Shown: positions 16,768 to 25,647, numbered from the stretch's first letter. The stretch: DNA of 42,522 bases from Acidobacteriota bacterium (GCA_024641665.1 JAHECP010000035.1:1-42522), one strand, 5' to 3'. Made by a program: numbers and translations. Notes: generated from the letters alone by a model not told the origin.

Positions 16768-18342
16768 CTACCGCGTGATTCGAGCCTTGTCGTTGATGCG
16801 TGCCAGCACCACGTCATCGATGCCCAGGTTGTAGCCAGTCGCTGCATCGTTCTTGCCCGTGCACGTGAAGGTCAGAACGTGGCGCCCCTTCTCCAGATCG
16901 GTCCATCCGATCAGGTGGTCCGCCGCGACGTACATCTCCGACCCGTAGGCGGCGATCTGTGCTTCGCGATTGCGCCCGCTGCCCTGCCCGCGCGGCGCGA
17001 TGGGTGCACCATCGAGCTTGACGGCGTAGTTGCCGTAGTCCGGCGCGTGAGCGATCTGCGCAACGATCTCGTAGTAGCCTGTCGCCGCCACGTCGAAGGG
17101 CACGTTGATGCTCGCCCCTGGGCCGTTTGCGCGCAGCGTGAGCAGGTCCTTCGACCAGAACACGTCCCGCTGGACGATTGCCTGGCCGTCCTGGGTGGTG
17201 ACGTCCTTGATGTTGTCTTCCACTTCGATCTGCGTCGCGTCGCCGTGCGGCAGCCGCGCCGCGCCGTACGGCGGCTCGGGCAGGTCCTGGTTGACGCCTT
17301 CCTGGTACCAGAACGCCACGCTGCTCCACAGGTCGTAGCGTTCCTGGAAGCCGTCGACGAGGCCATTGTGGTCCTGAATCCAGCCCTTGTGCTCGATGAG
17401 GAACCGAAGCGACTTGGTGAACGGCACCGGGTCGGGCAGGTGCCAGCGGTAGCCGCTTATCCGCGAGCCGACGTTCCTCCCTTCCGCGATCGGTACGCCC
17501 GTGAACAGCCCATTCGAGACGCGCAGGCCCCAGGCTTCGTTGAAGTAGTCCTCGGTGCCCGTGCCTTCAATGACCGGCGTCGGCGACCCGTCGATGTAGA
17601 ACAGGTCGTCCCCTTCGCCGAACCATCCCGGCTCGGTTTGGATGACGTTCAGCAGTGCCCCGACTAGGTGGCCCCTGCCCTTCACATTCAGGATCTCGTA
17701 GAGCTGACCTTTCACCGCAGGCAGTTCCTGTTTGTAGAAGACGTGGAAGTACCCGATGTCGGGTGGCAGCGACTCGTGCTTCTGCCAGTCAATCTGATAG
17801 TAGAACATCGACACGCGCCGGCTGCCTTCGTTCGTCACCGTGATCCTGCACGACTTCTGGAACGGCATCGGCCAGTAGCTGTTGCGCGACCGGCCGTCCG
17901 AGCTGTTGCGGATCATCAGCGAGTCGACGTTGCGCTCGTAGCCGTGGCCGACCGCAAAGAAGTCGCCGAGGGGCACATCCACGCTGGGAGTCTTGTTGCC
18001 GTCGTAGTAGACACGGAAGCGCAACAGCCGCGGCCAGCCGTATTCGTTGGCCGCCACCGTGATCCAGATGTGCGTCACGATGCCCGGTCCCTTGAGATCA
18101 GCGAGGACCAGCGTTTCGCCAGGCACCGGTCGTTTGCTGTCGTCGTTGCTGTCGACATAGATGTCGTTGCTCGAGACCCGCTCAGCCTTGAAGTCCTTGA
18201 GTCGCGCAAGGCCGAGCGGATCGATCGGAATCGTCGTCGAGACCTGAGCGACGAGGAGAACGGCCGACAACAGCAGAAAGGTGGCCGCTGCCGTCGCGAA
18301 CGGCAGGTAGCGCGACAATCGCCTAGAGCCTGAACTCCGCAT
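16768..18342 (-). CDS. GH172 (DUF2961) glycoside hydrolase, PUL copy A
   Basis: A 524-residue enzyme with an N-terminal signal or anchor (residues 12-33, FATAAATFLLLSAVLLVAQV). The GH172 domain covers about 40-370 and a C-terminal beta-sandwich ends the protein (AQIAHAPDYGNYAVKLDG, then GYNLGIDDVVL). Both candidate catalytic glutamates are present: Glu243 (WFGEGDDLFYIDG) and Glu264 (GTGTEDYFNEAWG), 21 apart. It follows GH172 copy B by 38 bases and precedes the HEAT-repeat gene. The paralogues differ clearly outside the active-site motifs, which suggests different linkages or chain positions rather than recent duplication. Confidence 0.92.
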   Translation of the reverse strand: MRSSGSRRLSRYLPFATAAATFLLLSAVLLVAQVSTTIPIDPLGLARLKDFKAERVSSNDIYVDSNDDSKRPVPGETLVLADLKGPGIVTHIWITVAANEYGWPRLLRFRVYYDGNKTPSVDVPLGDFFAVGHGYERNVDSLMIRNSSDGRSRNSYWPMPFQKSCRITVTNEGSRRVSMFYYQIDWQKHESLPPDIGYFHVFYKQELPAVKGQLYEILNVKGRGHLVGALLNVIQTEPGWFGEGDDLFYIDGSPTPVIEGTGTEDYFNEAWGLRVSNGLFTGVPIAEGRNVGSRISGYRWHLPDPVPFTKSLRFLIEHKGWIQDHNGLVDGFQERYDLWSSVAFWYQEGVNQDLPEPPYGAARLPHGDATQIEVEDNIKDVTTQDGQAIVQRDVFWSKDLLTLRANGPGASINVPFDVAATGYYEIVAQIAHAPDYGNYAVKLDGAPIAPRGQGSGRNREAQIAAYGSEMYVAADHLIGWTDLEKGRHVLTFTCTGKNDAATGYNLGIDDVVLARINDKARITR

Positions 18343-18380
18343 GGTGGTGTTCTCCTGAGGACGCCCGCCGCGTCACCGAT

Positions 18381-20072
18381 CTATGAGCCCTCCCGCGGCT
18401 GCTTGTCGAGCACCAGATAGTCGATGCCCAGCCGGTAGCCGTCCGACGCGGGATTCTTGGAGTTCACGGAGAACTCGAAGACGTTGAGCCCCTCTGTGAG
18501 CGGGACGTCCTTGACCATGTGCTCCTTCGGGTGCCAGATGGGCCGAGTCAACGCGTCGGTCTTGAAGAACGTGTCCACCGGATCCCCGGCATCACGGCCG
18601 TTGATCCGGAGCCTCACGATCCCGTAGTCCTCGGCGCGGACGTAGAAGATCCGGACGTTGTAGACGCCAGCCTCCTTCACAGGCACGGCCACGGAGAACG
18701 AACCGTCGCCTCCGGAGTCGAACGCGAGCATGTAGTCTCCACTGAGAAACGGCATCAGGAACTGCGGCGCCGGCTTCGGTCCGTAGAACAACCGCGACCG
18801 GATCAGATCGGCCGTGGACGGATCCGGACCGGAGAGACCCGGGAAGTTCTTCGCCATCTGGACAGTCGCCTTGCTGTGGTACTCGAGGATGCCCAGATCC
18901 TCCGCCTCGATCGCCCGATCAGCATGCCATCGGCCTTTTGTGGGATCCCACGGCTCGGCCGACAGGAGCGTCGCGACACGCGGCCACGCCTTGTGCACGG
19001 TGCGCTGATACCAGAATCCGACGGCCGAGTAGTACTCGCGCCCCGTGTCGGCCAACGAACTGGCCCAAGGCCAGTGCTCAATCTCGAACTTGAAGCTCCT
19101 GTGAAACGGAATCGGGTCGGCGATATGAAATCGGTACGCGCTCAGCCGGTCGCCAACGTTGCGGCCCTCGTACACCGGCACGCCGTGGTACAGGTCGCTG
19201 AAGACACGGAAGCCCCACGCGTCGGAGAAGTAGTCCTCGGTGCCGGTCCCTCTGAACGACACCGTTCCGTCCACGGTGATGATGTCGTCACCTTCGCCGA
19301 ACCAGCCTGGAGTACGGGCCCGGTAACCCATGACCACGCCGACGTAGTGTCCCTCGCCTTCCACCTCGACGAGGGTGACCGGCTTGCCACGCTCGGTTGG
19401 ATCGGTTTCCCGGAAGCGCGCGTGGAAGTACGTGATGTCCTTGATGGGAACAGAGAATACCTGGTAGTCGATGTAGTAGTAGAGAGCGATGTCGCCGCCC
19501 TTCGGTCCCCGCAGATTCGTGACGGTCACACGGGCCGCCTTGTTGAAGGGCATGTACCAGAAGCAGTTGCGGGCGCGCCCCATGCTGGACACTTGGATCG
19601 GGTAGCTGTTGATCGGCGCATCGATCCCCATCGCCACACCGAAGAAGTCACCCATCGGTGCCTCGACGCTCGGGTGATCGCTTCCCTCCCAGTAGATGCG
19701 CAGCATCAGATCGCGCCCGAGGCCGCGATAGGTGGTCCAGATGTGGGTGATGGCACCAGGCCCCTTGAGGTCCGCAAGCGTCGTCTCTTCGCCGGTGGCT
19801 GGCACACGGAGCGTGTCCAGGTTGCCGCCCGTGCGATCGAAGGAACTGACCCTCGCGGCCGAAAACGTCTTCGGCTGTGCCAGCAGGGCCATCGGATTGA
19901 GCGCGGCAGTACTGCCTGGCCCAGGAGGTACGGGTGCAGGCTCCGTTTGCTCGGCCGGTCCACGCGGTGTGTCCGGCGCCTGAGAAGCTCGTTGCTGCGC
20001 AGTGGGCCGTGAGACAAGCGTGGCGACGATCGCCATCGCCAGCCCGAACCGAGCGGAGGCGGATCTTCGCAT
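18381..20072 (-). CDS. GH172 (DUF2961) glycoside hydrolase, PUL copy B
   Basis: A 563-residue exported enzyme. ATG 20072 is chosen because it stands 7 bases after GGGAGG; the GTG just upstream would be only 4 bases away. After the signal peptide comes a Pro/Ala-rich linker at about 28-60. The GH172 domain follows, with Glu260 (WFGEGDDIITVDG) and Glu279 (GTGTEDYFSDAWG). Here the two glutamates are 19 apart rather than 21, because the intervening hairpin is two residues shorter. The C-terminal domain ends with LGIDYLVLDKQ. A 142-base gap with a strong stem-loop separates it from the TonB-dependent receptor upstream. It is the most divergent of the four GH172 copies in the active-site loop. Confidence 0.9.
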   Translation of the reverse strand: MRRSASARFGLAMAIVATLVSRPTAQQRASQAPDTPRGPAEQTEPAPVPPGPGSTAALNPMALLAQPKTFSAARVSSFDRTGGNLDTLRVPATGEETTLADLKGPGAITHIWTTYRGLGRDLMLRIYWEGSDHPSVEAPMGDFFGVAMGIDAPINSYPIQVSSMGRARNCFWYMPFNKAARVTVTNLRGPKGGDIALYYYIDYQVFSVPIKDITYFHARFRETDPTERGKPVTLVEVEGEGHYVGVVMGYRARTPGWFGEGDDIITVDGTVSFRGTGTEDYFSDAWGFRVFSDLYHGVPVYEGRNVGDRLSAYRFHIADPIPFHRSFKFEIEHWPWASSLADTGREYYSAVGFWYQRTVHKAWPRVATLLSAEPWDPTKGRWHADRAIEAEDLGILEYHSKATVQMAKNFPGLSGPDPSTADLIRSRLFYGPKPAPQFLMPFLSGDYMLAFDSGGDGSFSVAVPVKEAGVYNVRIFYVRAEDYGIVRLRINGRDAGDPVDTFFKTDALTRPIWHPKEHMVKDVPLTEGLNVFEFSVNSKNPASDGYRLGIDYLVLDKQPREGS

Positions 20073-20120
20073 CACTTTTCCTCCCGACGCACCAGGCCGC
20101 CTCCGTGCGGGGCTCGTCTG

Positions 20121-20159
20121 CGCCAGGGGAACGCGTCGAGCTTCGATGTTCCCCTGGCG
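20121..20159. promoter_or_regulatory. Intercistronic stem-loop between receptor and GH172 copy B
   Basis: A perfect 12-bp stem (20121-20132 with 20148-20159; arms CGCCAGGGGAAC and GTTCCCCTGGCG) encloses a 15-base loop that itself holds TCGA...TCGA. On the minus-strand mRNA it forms about 60 bases after the receptor stop. No U-tract follows, so it is better explained as an mRNA processing or stabilising element, or partial terminator, that sets receptor and enzyme levels apart. Confidence 0.6.
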
Positions 20160-20217
20160 TGAGGTGCTCTTATCACCGAATCCCGTTCAACCCCCCTTTT
20201 CGCCTCACGAGCCCGGC

Positions 20218-23085
20218 CTAGAACCGGAAGCGGATATTGATCTGCGCGACACGCGGGCTCTGCGGCGCGGTCTGTAGCCCGTACTTCGGGTTCCGGACGT
20301 CGTTCGTCTGCCAGCTGTGATACATCAGCGAGTTGAAGATGTTGAAGAAGTCGATCGACGCATCTGCGCTACGACTGCCGAACCTGAAGCCCTTCTGGAA
20401 GCGGACGTTCACGTTGTACTCGGGGTCGGTCATCCGGCCCTGCAGGCCCCAGGCTCCGCCGGCGTAGTAGCTGTTCTTCGCCTGCCAGATGATGTTAGCG
20501 ACGGCGCGACCGTTGGACAGAATCACGCGCGGCGTCGAAGCGTTCCACGCGTAGTCTCCGGTGATGTCGTTGTTCCACTGCCCGGAGAGGGCGTCGAAGT
20601 ACACCGAGACGGCGATGTCCTTCGGGAAGTTGTAGAAGAAGCTCGTGCGGAAGTCCCAGTGGTAGTCGTAGTCGGACTGATTCAGGTCGCTCGCATTGGC
20701 ATAGACGAATTGCACCGGCGAGGTGGGATCGAACTGCAGGTTGACCATCCGCCGATAGAACCTGGTGAAGTTCGTCATCATGCCGACGCGCTGGGTGAAG
20801 TTGTGTCTGATGCCAAGCTGCAGGCTGTCGTACTTGTAGTAGAACCAGCGGTTGGCATTGCTGTCGGGAGAGAACCGCATGTTGACGCGGTCGAAGTTCG
20901 GGTCGATGCGGCTGAACGAGGTGCCGTCCGGGGCGAAGACCACGTTCGCGTCCAGCCCCTGGGAGACCATTTCGTTGCGATGCACGTACGTGACGTCGAT
21001 TGCGAAGTCCCCCGGTATCTCGCGGTTGTAGTCCAGCAGGTACTCGTCGTTGTACTCCGGCTTGATATCGCGGTTGAAGTTCGCGTTCACCGGTACTGTC
21101 CCCGCTGTGTACAGGTAGAGGGCGTCTGTCCCTTTGCCGAAGTCCTCCGGCCGGACGCGATACGTGTTGAACGCGATCGCGTTCGGGTAGTTGTTGTAAT
21201 CCCCGGTCCCGACCCACTCCGCATAGCGCCCGTAGTGGGCGCGGATGACACCGTTCTTTCCCAGGGAGAGCGAGAAGCCGATGCGTGGTGTCCAGCGGCC
21301 GGCATTGAACTCGACGTTGTTCAGGATGTTGGGGTCGAATTCCGTCAGATACGCAGGCAGCTTATTGCGGTCCTTCATGTCCTCCAGGGAGTGCTCGTAG
21401 CGAATCCCGCCGTTGATCGTGAGGTGAGAGGTCGGGTGCCACCGGTCCTCGGCGTAGAACGAATACAGCTTGACGATGACGCTGTTGTAAGGCCCGCAGT
21501 TGGGCACGCATTGCTGCACCTGGTACAAATACGGCTGCGTCAGACCGTATTTAGCGTAGTCCATGCCGTAGGTGTAGTTGTAGTACCCACTCGAGTCGGC
21601 GTTGTAGATAAAGGCGCGCGTGATGTTCTGATCCGGCCTGGCCTCGAGCCCCACCTTGAACTCATGCCTTCCGGCGAACATCTTGTCGGGCAGGTAGGTG
21701 AGATTTGCTTCTGCATAGATGGAGTTGCGTTGCGACACATAGCTGGCGGTCGCGTCCTGTGCTTGCTTCACGGTGTTGCCGAGGTAGACGTCCGTGTAGG
21801 TGAGAGCCGGGCCGCTACCCTGCGACAGCCGCTCCGACGGCTTGACGTTGTAGCCGCCACTCACCTGGAACAGCACGTTGTTCCTGACGGCGTAGTTCCA
21901 CCGGCCGCTGACGAGCGGACCGCCGGATACCTGCGTGGTACAGGCCTCGGGAGTGGCGTAGATGGTGTTGCAGTCGACGTTCGAGTTGTAGAAGCGGTCG
22001 CGGTCCCACCCGAAGCTTGCGCTGAACGCTTGCTGACCCACCTGGGCAGTGGCCTTCGTGTAGATGAGATGTCCCCGCCGCTGCCGTGTGAGATCGGTCG
22101 TGACGACCGTGTTCGGATAGAGATAGTTCTCCCGATCGAGTTTCCACGAGCCGAAATACCAGAGCTTGTCTTTCAGAATCGGGCCACCTATCGAGACGGC
22201 GGGGTTGACGTAACTGTCCTGTGCCGATGAGGCGCCCTGCACGTTCGACCAGTTGAACGCCTGCGGCTGCAACTGGAGCAGCACGCTGCCTCGGATGGTG
22301 TTCCCGCCGCTCTTGGTGATCACCTGCATCTGAGCACTGCGCGAGTTGCCGAACTCCGCGTCGGCGCCGGCTTCCTTGACGTTGATTTCCTCGATCGCCT
22401 CGTAATTGAGCTGTGTGTTGCTCTGCCCGCTCATGGGGTCGTTCACGTCCATGCCGTCGATGAAGATCTTGTTCTCGTACGAATCGTTCTGAATGTGGTT
22501 GAAGGACGAGTCGTTCGTCATCTGTGCGGAGTTGACCATCGGATCGCTGGAGATCGTCTGGCCCGTGTTGGACGAGACCGTGAATGGTCGCGTGACGCCA
22601 GGCAGGACCAACCATACGTCCTGGTACGCGAGGCGCGGCGCCACGGGAATGTTCGAGATCGCTGACTGGCTGACATTGTAGGATACGTTCGCAGTGTCCG
22701 TGTCGATGACGGGAGCCGCGGCGGTTACGGTCACCGTTTGAGCGACGCCGGCAACCTTCATCACGAAGTCGTCGGTCGTCGTGCCGTCCACGTGGACACG
22801 CAGATTGTCCTTGATGTAGCTGGCAAAGCCCTGGAGCATCGCTTCGATACGATAGTCACCGGGTGGTAGCGACACAAATCGGTAGAATCCCGTCGTGTCG
22901 GTCACAGCCGTCTTGGTTCCCATCAGCTCTGCGCTCGTGAGCGTCACGGTGACGCCCGGTAGCACCCCGCCCTGCTCGTCCTTCACGTTGCCCTTCAACA
23001 CGCCGGTGCGCTGGGCCGCAGCCGGGATCGCGGAGAGAGCGAGGGTGGACGCCGCGAGGAGAGCCAGCGTAATCAAACGCTTCAT
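20218..23085 (-). CDS. TonB-dependent receptor with carboxypeptidase-regulatory N-terminus
   Basis: A 955-residue outer-membrane receptor. A signal peptide (1-24, IPAAAQ) precedes a CarboxypepD-regulatory-like beta domain at about 28-110 (LKGNVKDEQGGVLPGVTVTL). A plug domain follows (IFIDGMDVNDPMSGQ, EFGNSRSAQMQVITKSGGN), then a long beta-barrel ending in the terminal aromatic motif INIRFRF. This is the Oar-like receptor type of acidobacteria, which works without a SusD partner; none is present here. A good AGGAG site precedes ATG 23085. It lies between GH172 genes in the same direction, so it probably imports the glycan fragments those enzymes act on. Substrate choice is inferred from this context only. 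Confidence 0.93.
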   Translation of the reverse strand: MKRLITLALLAASTLALSAIPAAAQRTGVLKGNVKDEQGGVLPGVTVTLTSAELMGTKTAVTDTTGFYRFVSLPPGDYRIEAMLQGFASYIKDNLRVHVDGTTTDDFVMKVAGVAQTVTVTAAAPVIDTDTANVSYNVSQSAISNIPVAPRLAYQDVWLVLPGVTRPFTVSSNTGQTISSDPMVNSAQMTNDSSFNHIQNDSYENKIFIDGMDVNDPMSGQSNTQLNYEAIEEINVKEAGADAEFGNSRSAQMQVITKSGGNTIRGSVLLQLQPQAFNWSNVQGASSAQDSYVNPAVSIGGPILKDKLWYFGSWKLDRENYLYPNTVVTTDLTRQRRGHLIYTKATAQVGQQAFSASFGWDRDRFYNSNVDCNTIYATPEACTTQVSGGPLVSGRWNYAVRNNVLFQVSGGYNVKPSERLSQGSGPALTYTDVYLGNTVKQAQDATASYVSQRNSIYAEANLTYLPDKMFAGRHEFKVGLEARPDQNITRAFIYNADSSGYYNYTYGMDYAKYGLTQPYLYQVQQCVPNCGPYNSVIVKLYSFYAEDRWHPTSHLTINGGIRYEHSLEDMKDRNKLPAYLTEFDPNILNNVEFNAGRWTPRIGFSLSLGKNGVIRAHYGRYAEWVGTGDYNNYPNAIAFNTYRVRPEDFGKGTDALYLYTAGTVPVNANFNRDIKPEYNDEYLLDYNREIPGDFAIDVTYVHRNEMVSQGLDANVVFAPDGTSFSRIDPNFDRVNMRFSPDSNANRWFYYKYDSLQLGIRHNFTQRVGMMTNFTRFYRRMVNLQFDPTSPVQFVYANASDLNQSDYDYHWDFRTSFFYNFPKDIAVSVYFDALSGQWNNDITGDYAWNASTPRVILSNGRAVANIIWQAKNSYYAGGAWGLQGRMTDPEYNVNVRFQKGFRFGSRSADASIDFFNIFNSLMYHSWQTNDVRNPKYGLQTAPQSPRVAQINIRFRF

Positions 23086-23178
23086 GTGCTGCTCCTTTCT
23101 CCGATCGGACTATTCCGGAACGGTGCTGACTGTTCGCTCTAATTCGGTCTAATGTGAGGCGGACGTGTGCCACAAAAC

Positions 23179-23196
23179 GCAAGCGACGTCGCTTGC
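23179..23196. promoter_or_regulatory. 18-bp perfect palindrome upstream of the receptor gene
   Basis: GCAAGCGACGTCGCTTGC is perfectly self-complementary and lies in the 129-base gap between the GspG-tailed GH172 stop and the receptor start. On the minus strand it can also form a 7-bp stem with a 4-base loop followed by GTTTTG, a modest intrinsic terminator for the upstream gene. It is either an operator or a terminator; sequence alone does not decide. Confidence 0.5.
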
Positions 23197-23214
23197 ATCA
23201 CCGGCTGTCTGTTG

Positions 23215-25203
23215 CTATTGCGCGTTCGGCGGCGGCCAGTTGCCGATCCATCGCGAGGGGTCTCGCGCGTTGCCGTGGACGGAGTAGACGTCGAATCGTG
23301 CCGGGTTGTGTGTGCCCGGGCGCTCATAGCGATAGAGCTGCCCCCACGGATCCAGCGGGATGCGGGCGCCGGCGACGTACGGCCAAGCACCCTTCCGGCC
23401 GGCCAACCGCGAGGGCTGCACTTGGAGCTCGTCGAGGGTTTGCGGGTACTCCCCGATGTCGGCCTTGAAGCGTTCGATGGCCGCCGCCAGTTGCTGGACG
23501 ACCTGCCGCGCGGCGACGACGCGCTGGGCAAACAGCTGCTTCTCGTTCGTCAGGTAGTCCTGCATCCACGCCCACATGTCGCCCCACGGAAGCTTCCGCA
23601 GCGAGATCCCATCCAGCGCCATGTCGTAGCCCGGCTGGAACGCGCGCTCCTGCAGCACGCGCGTGCCGATGTAGGTGTCACGTGTCCCGGGAATCCGTGC
23701 GGCCGGGTTGGCTCCAATGCACTCGAAGCGAATCGTGTACGCCCCAGGCTGCAGCGCGTACACCCCCACCTTGTTCTCGTGCCAGGTGCCGTACAGGTAG
23801 TTCTCCGGCGTGTTCGCGGTCTGCGACACGTAGTAGTCGTAGAAATCCATGGCCGGGTCGAGCACCTGATCGAAGCCCGGGCCGTTCATCGTGACCTTCC
23901 AGACGCCGTAGTCCCTGAACAGGAACTGGTAGATCGAGATCGAGTAGTTGCCGGGCTCCTTGACGTCGACTGGCACCTCCAACCATCCGCCGGGGCCTTC
24001 GTTCTGCACGTACGTCATCGACTGGCGAACTGGTCCGCTGGCGGCGTTGCTCGAACGACTCGCCTTGCGCGACACCTTCGCTCCGCCGCCCGTCCGTAGC
24101 GCATCGGCCATCAACGTCGTCTCGACGAAGATCTCCGGGTTGACGCGCTCGGCGAGCGGGGGGAAATCCCAGAAGCGTGGAGCTGGCACCGTCGCGTACC
24201 AGAATGCGACCGACGAGAAGAAATCGGGCCGGTACACGAAGTCGAAGACTTCCTCTTTGCCGGTGGTAGGGTTGACCAGCCCGGCGTAGCTGCGCCGCTC
24301 CATGACCACCTTCAGCGAAGTGTTGAAAGTGATCGGATCCGCGATGTGCCAGCGGTACATCGTGGCGCGCTGATCCTGACCCTTCGGCTCGTAAATGGTG
24401 ACGCCGGCCCGCAGGTGGGTGAACAGCCGCAGGTTCCACCCGTCCGTGAAGTAGTCTTCCATGCCGGTGCCGACAATCGACGGAATCTGCTCGCCATCCA
24501 CGTAGAACCGGTCGTCGGACTCGCCAAGCCAGTGCCCCATCGAGCTCTGAATCGAAAGCACGGTGCCCACGTACTGTCCCGTGCCCTTGATATCGGCGAG
24601 CACATAGGAGGTGAACGGCTTGGGCGGGAAATCCTGACGGTAACGGGCATGGAAGTACAGCGCATCAGCAGGCAGGGGCGTGTTGAACTTCAACCAGTCG
24701 ATATAGTAGTAGAGGCCGTTGACGGGCTTGTCGGCGTCATTGGTCATCGTGATGCGCGCGTGCCGGCGGAACGGCATGCGCCAATACGAGTTGAACGCGC
24801 GCCCGTACGAAGTCACTTCGATTGGCAGCGAGCTGACGTTCGCCCGCATGCCGTTGCCGGCCGCGAAGAAATCGCCGATCGGCGATTCCACCGACGGCAC
24901 CTCGGCGTCGTCCCAGTAGATGCGCAGCACGACCGAGCGCGTGAAGCGACGGTCCATTGCGCCGACCGTGAACCACATGTGACGGATCTCGCCGGGGCCG
25001 GTCAGATCGGCGAGGGTAATCGTCTGGTGCGGAGCGATCGGAACGGCATCGAGATTGGACTCGGGATCGAAGAGCCCGCTCGATACACGCATCCGCCTGG
25101 CCGGGATTCTGCGGGTCACATCGCCCAGATCCTGCGCCGCCGCCGAGCAGACGACGAACAGGAGGGCGATCGCCACTGCGAGCAGCGAGCGGGCCGGATG
25201 CAT
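23215..25203 (-). CDS. GH172 (DUF2961) glycoside hydrolase fused to a GspG-like C-terminal domain
   Basis: A 662-residue exported protein. ATG 25203 is preferred because it begins the signal peptide (MHPARSLLAVAIALL, cleavage near CSAAAQ) after GGAAGG; a GTG seven codons earlier is weaker. The GH172 domain has Glu228 (WLGESDDRFYVDG) and Glu249 (GTGMEDYF), 21 apart, with GES and GM replacing the usual GEG and GT. A C-terminal beta domain follows. Residues about 564-656 resemble the soluble part of type II secretion pseudopilin GspG: AAIERFKADIGEYPQTLDEL, then IPLDPWGQLYRYERPG, then FDVYSVHG and the terminal IGNW. The pseudopilin N-terminal membrane helix is absent. It heads the receptor/GH172 operon and diverges from the LacI-type gene. 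Confidence 0.9.
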   Translation of the reverse strand: MHPARSLLAVAIALLFVVCSAAAQDLGDVTRRIPARRMRVSSGLFDPESNLDAVPIAPHQTITLADLTGPGEIRHMWFTVGAMDRRFTRSVVLRIYWDDAEVPSVESPIGDFFAAGNGMRANVSSLPIEVTSYGRAFNSYWRMPFRRHARITMTNDADKPVNGLYYYIDWLKFNTPLPADALYFHARYRQDFPPKPFTSYVLADIKGTGQYVGTVLSIQSSMGHWLGESDDRFYVDGEQIPSIVGTGMEDYFTDGWNLRLFTHLRAGVTIYEPKGQDQRATMYRWHIADPITFNTSLKVVMERRSYAGLVNPTTGKEEVFDFVYRPDFFSSVAFWYATVPAPRFWDFPPLAERVNPEIFVETTLMADALRTGGGAKVSRKASRSSNAASGPVRQSMTYVQNEGPGGWLEVPVDVKEPGNYSISIYQFLFRDYGVWKVTMNGPGFDQVLDPAMDFYDYYVSQTANTPENYLYGTWHENKVGVYALQPGAYTIRFECIGANPAARIPGTRDTYIGTRVLQERAFQPGYDMALDGISLRKLPWGDMWAWMQDYLTNEKQLFAQRVVAARQVVQQLAAAIERFKADIGEYPQTLDELQVQPSRLAGRKGAWPYVAGARIPLDPWGQLYRYERPGTHNPARFDVYSVHGNARDPSRWIGNWPPPNAQ

Positions 25204-25286
25204 AACCACGACCTTCCGGCACACGGACGGATCCGCGTCGCGACACCGAGGGCGGCGACATCGAACGCGAAGACGTCCAAACTGAG

Positions 25287-25308
25287 CGCGAGTCGATTCG
25301 AACTCGCG
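25287..25308. promoter_or_regulatory. Inverted repeat upstream of the GspG-tailed GH172 gene
   Basis: Arms CGCGAGT and ACTCGCG flank an 8-base, itself partly symmetric centre (CGATTCGA), about 85 bases upstream of the GH172 start. The position suits an operator or activator site for the minus-strand operon. The 25204-25618 stretch, about 415 bases between the divergent genes, otherwise shows no coding potential; it falls in GC content toward the regulator side. Confidence 0.35.
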
Positions 25309-25618
25309 AGTGAACTGTAGCGACGTTCAAGCAAGGCGCACCCAACAGGGCCCGCCGCCGGGCAGGTTGGCCCAGGCGGCGGAGTGCGCAGGGACCCCGC
25401 CGGATGCCCTTTCTGCCGAGCCGCCTCTGCTGTTCAGGTCGAGCCCCCGAGTAGAGCAAACTCGACGGTAACGTTCTAGCACAGCGGTTGATGGCTGTCA
25501 AGTTGGGCGGGATCAAGTTGCAACGGCGGTTTCCATGATTGTCGTTAAAGTCCTTAGTATGAATACATTGGCACTAGCTCTCATCAGGCGACCGGAGGGC
25601 AGGGCAGGAGCCCAATCT

Positions 25619-25634
25619 ATGTAATCGATATCAT
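25619..25634 (+). promoter_or_regulatory. LacI-type operator candidate
   Basis: ATGTAATCGATATCAT is symmetric at 12 of 16 positions around a central CG, the typical form of LacI-family operators. It lies 7 bases upstream of the TATAAT box of the LacI-type gene, covering the -35/spacer region, so bound repressor would block that promoter. It is also in the divergent gap shared with the GH172 operon. Confidence 0.6.
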
Positions 25635-25641
25635 CATCGGC

Positions 25642-25647
25642 TATAAT
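25642..25647 (+). promoter_or_regulatory. Perfect -10 box of the LacI-type gene
   Basis: TATAAT stands 25 bases before the ATG at 25673, leaving a leader of about 20 bases that contains AAGGAG. No good -35 hexamer is seen 16-18 bases upstream; the operator candidate occupies that place. Confidence 0.6.

Noticed and set aside
20317-22230. Plus-strand open frame of 637 codons opposite the TonB-dependent receptor
   Set aside because: It is an antisense shadow; the receptor frame has a signal peptide, plug and barrel motifs and a good ribosome site.
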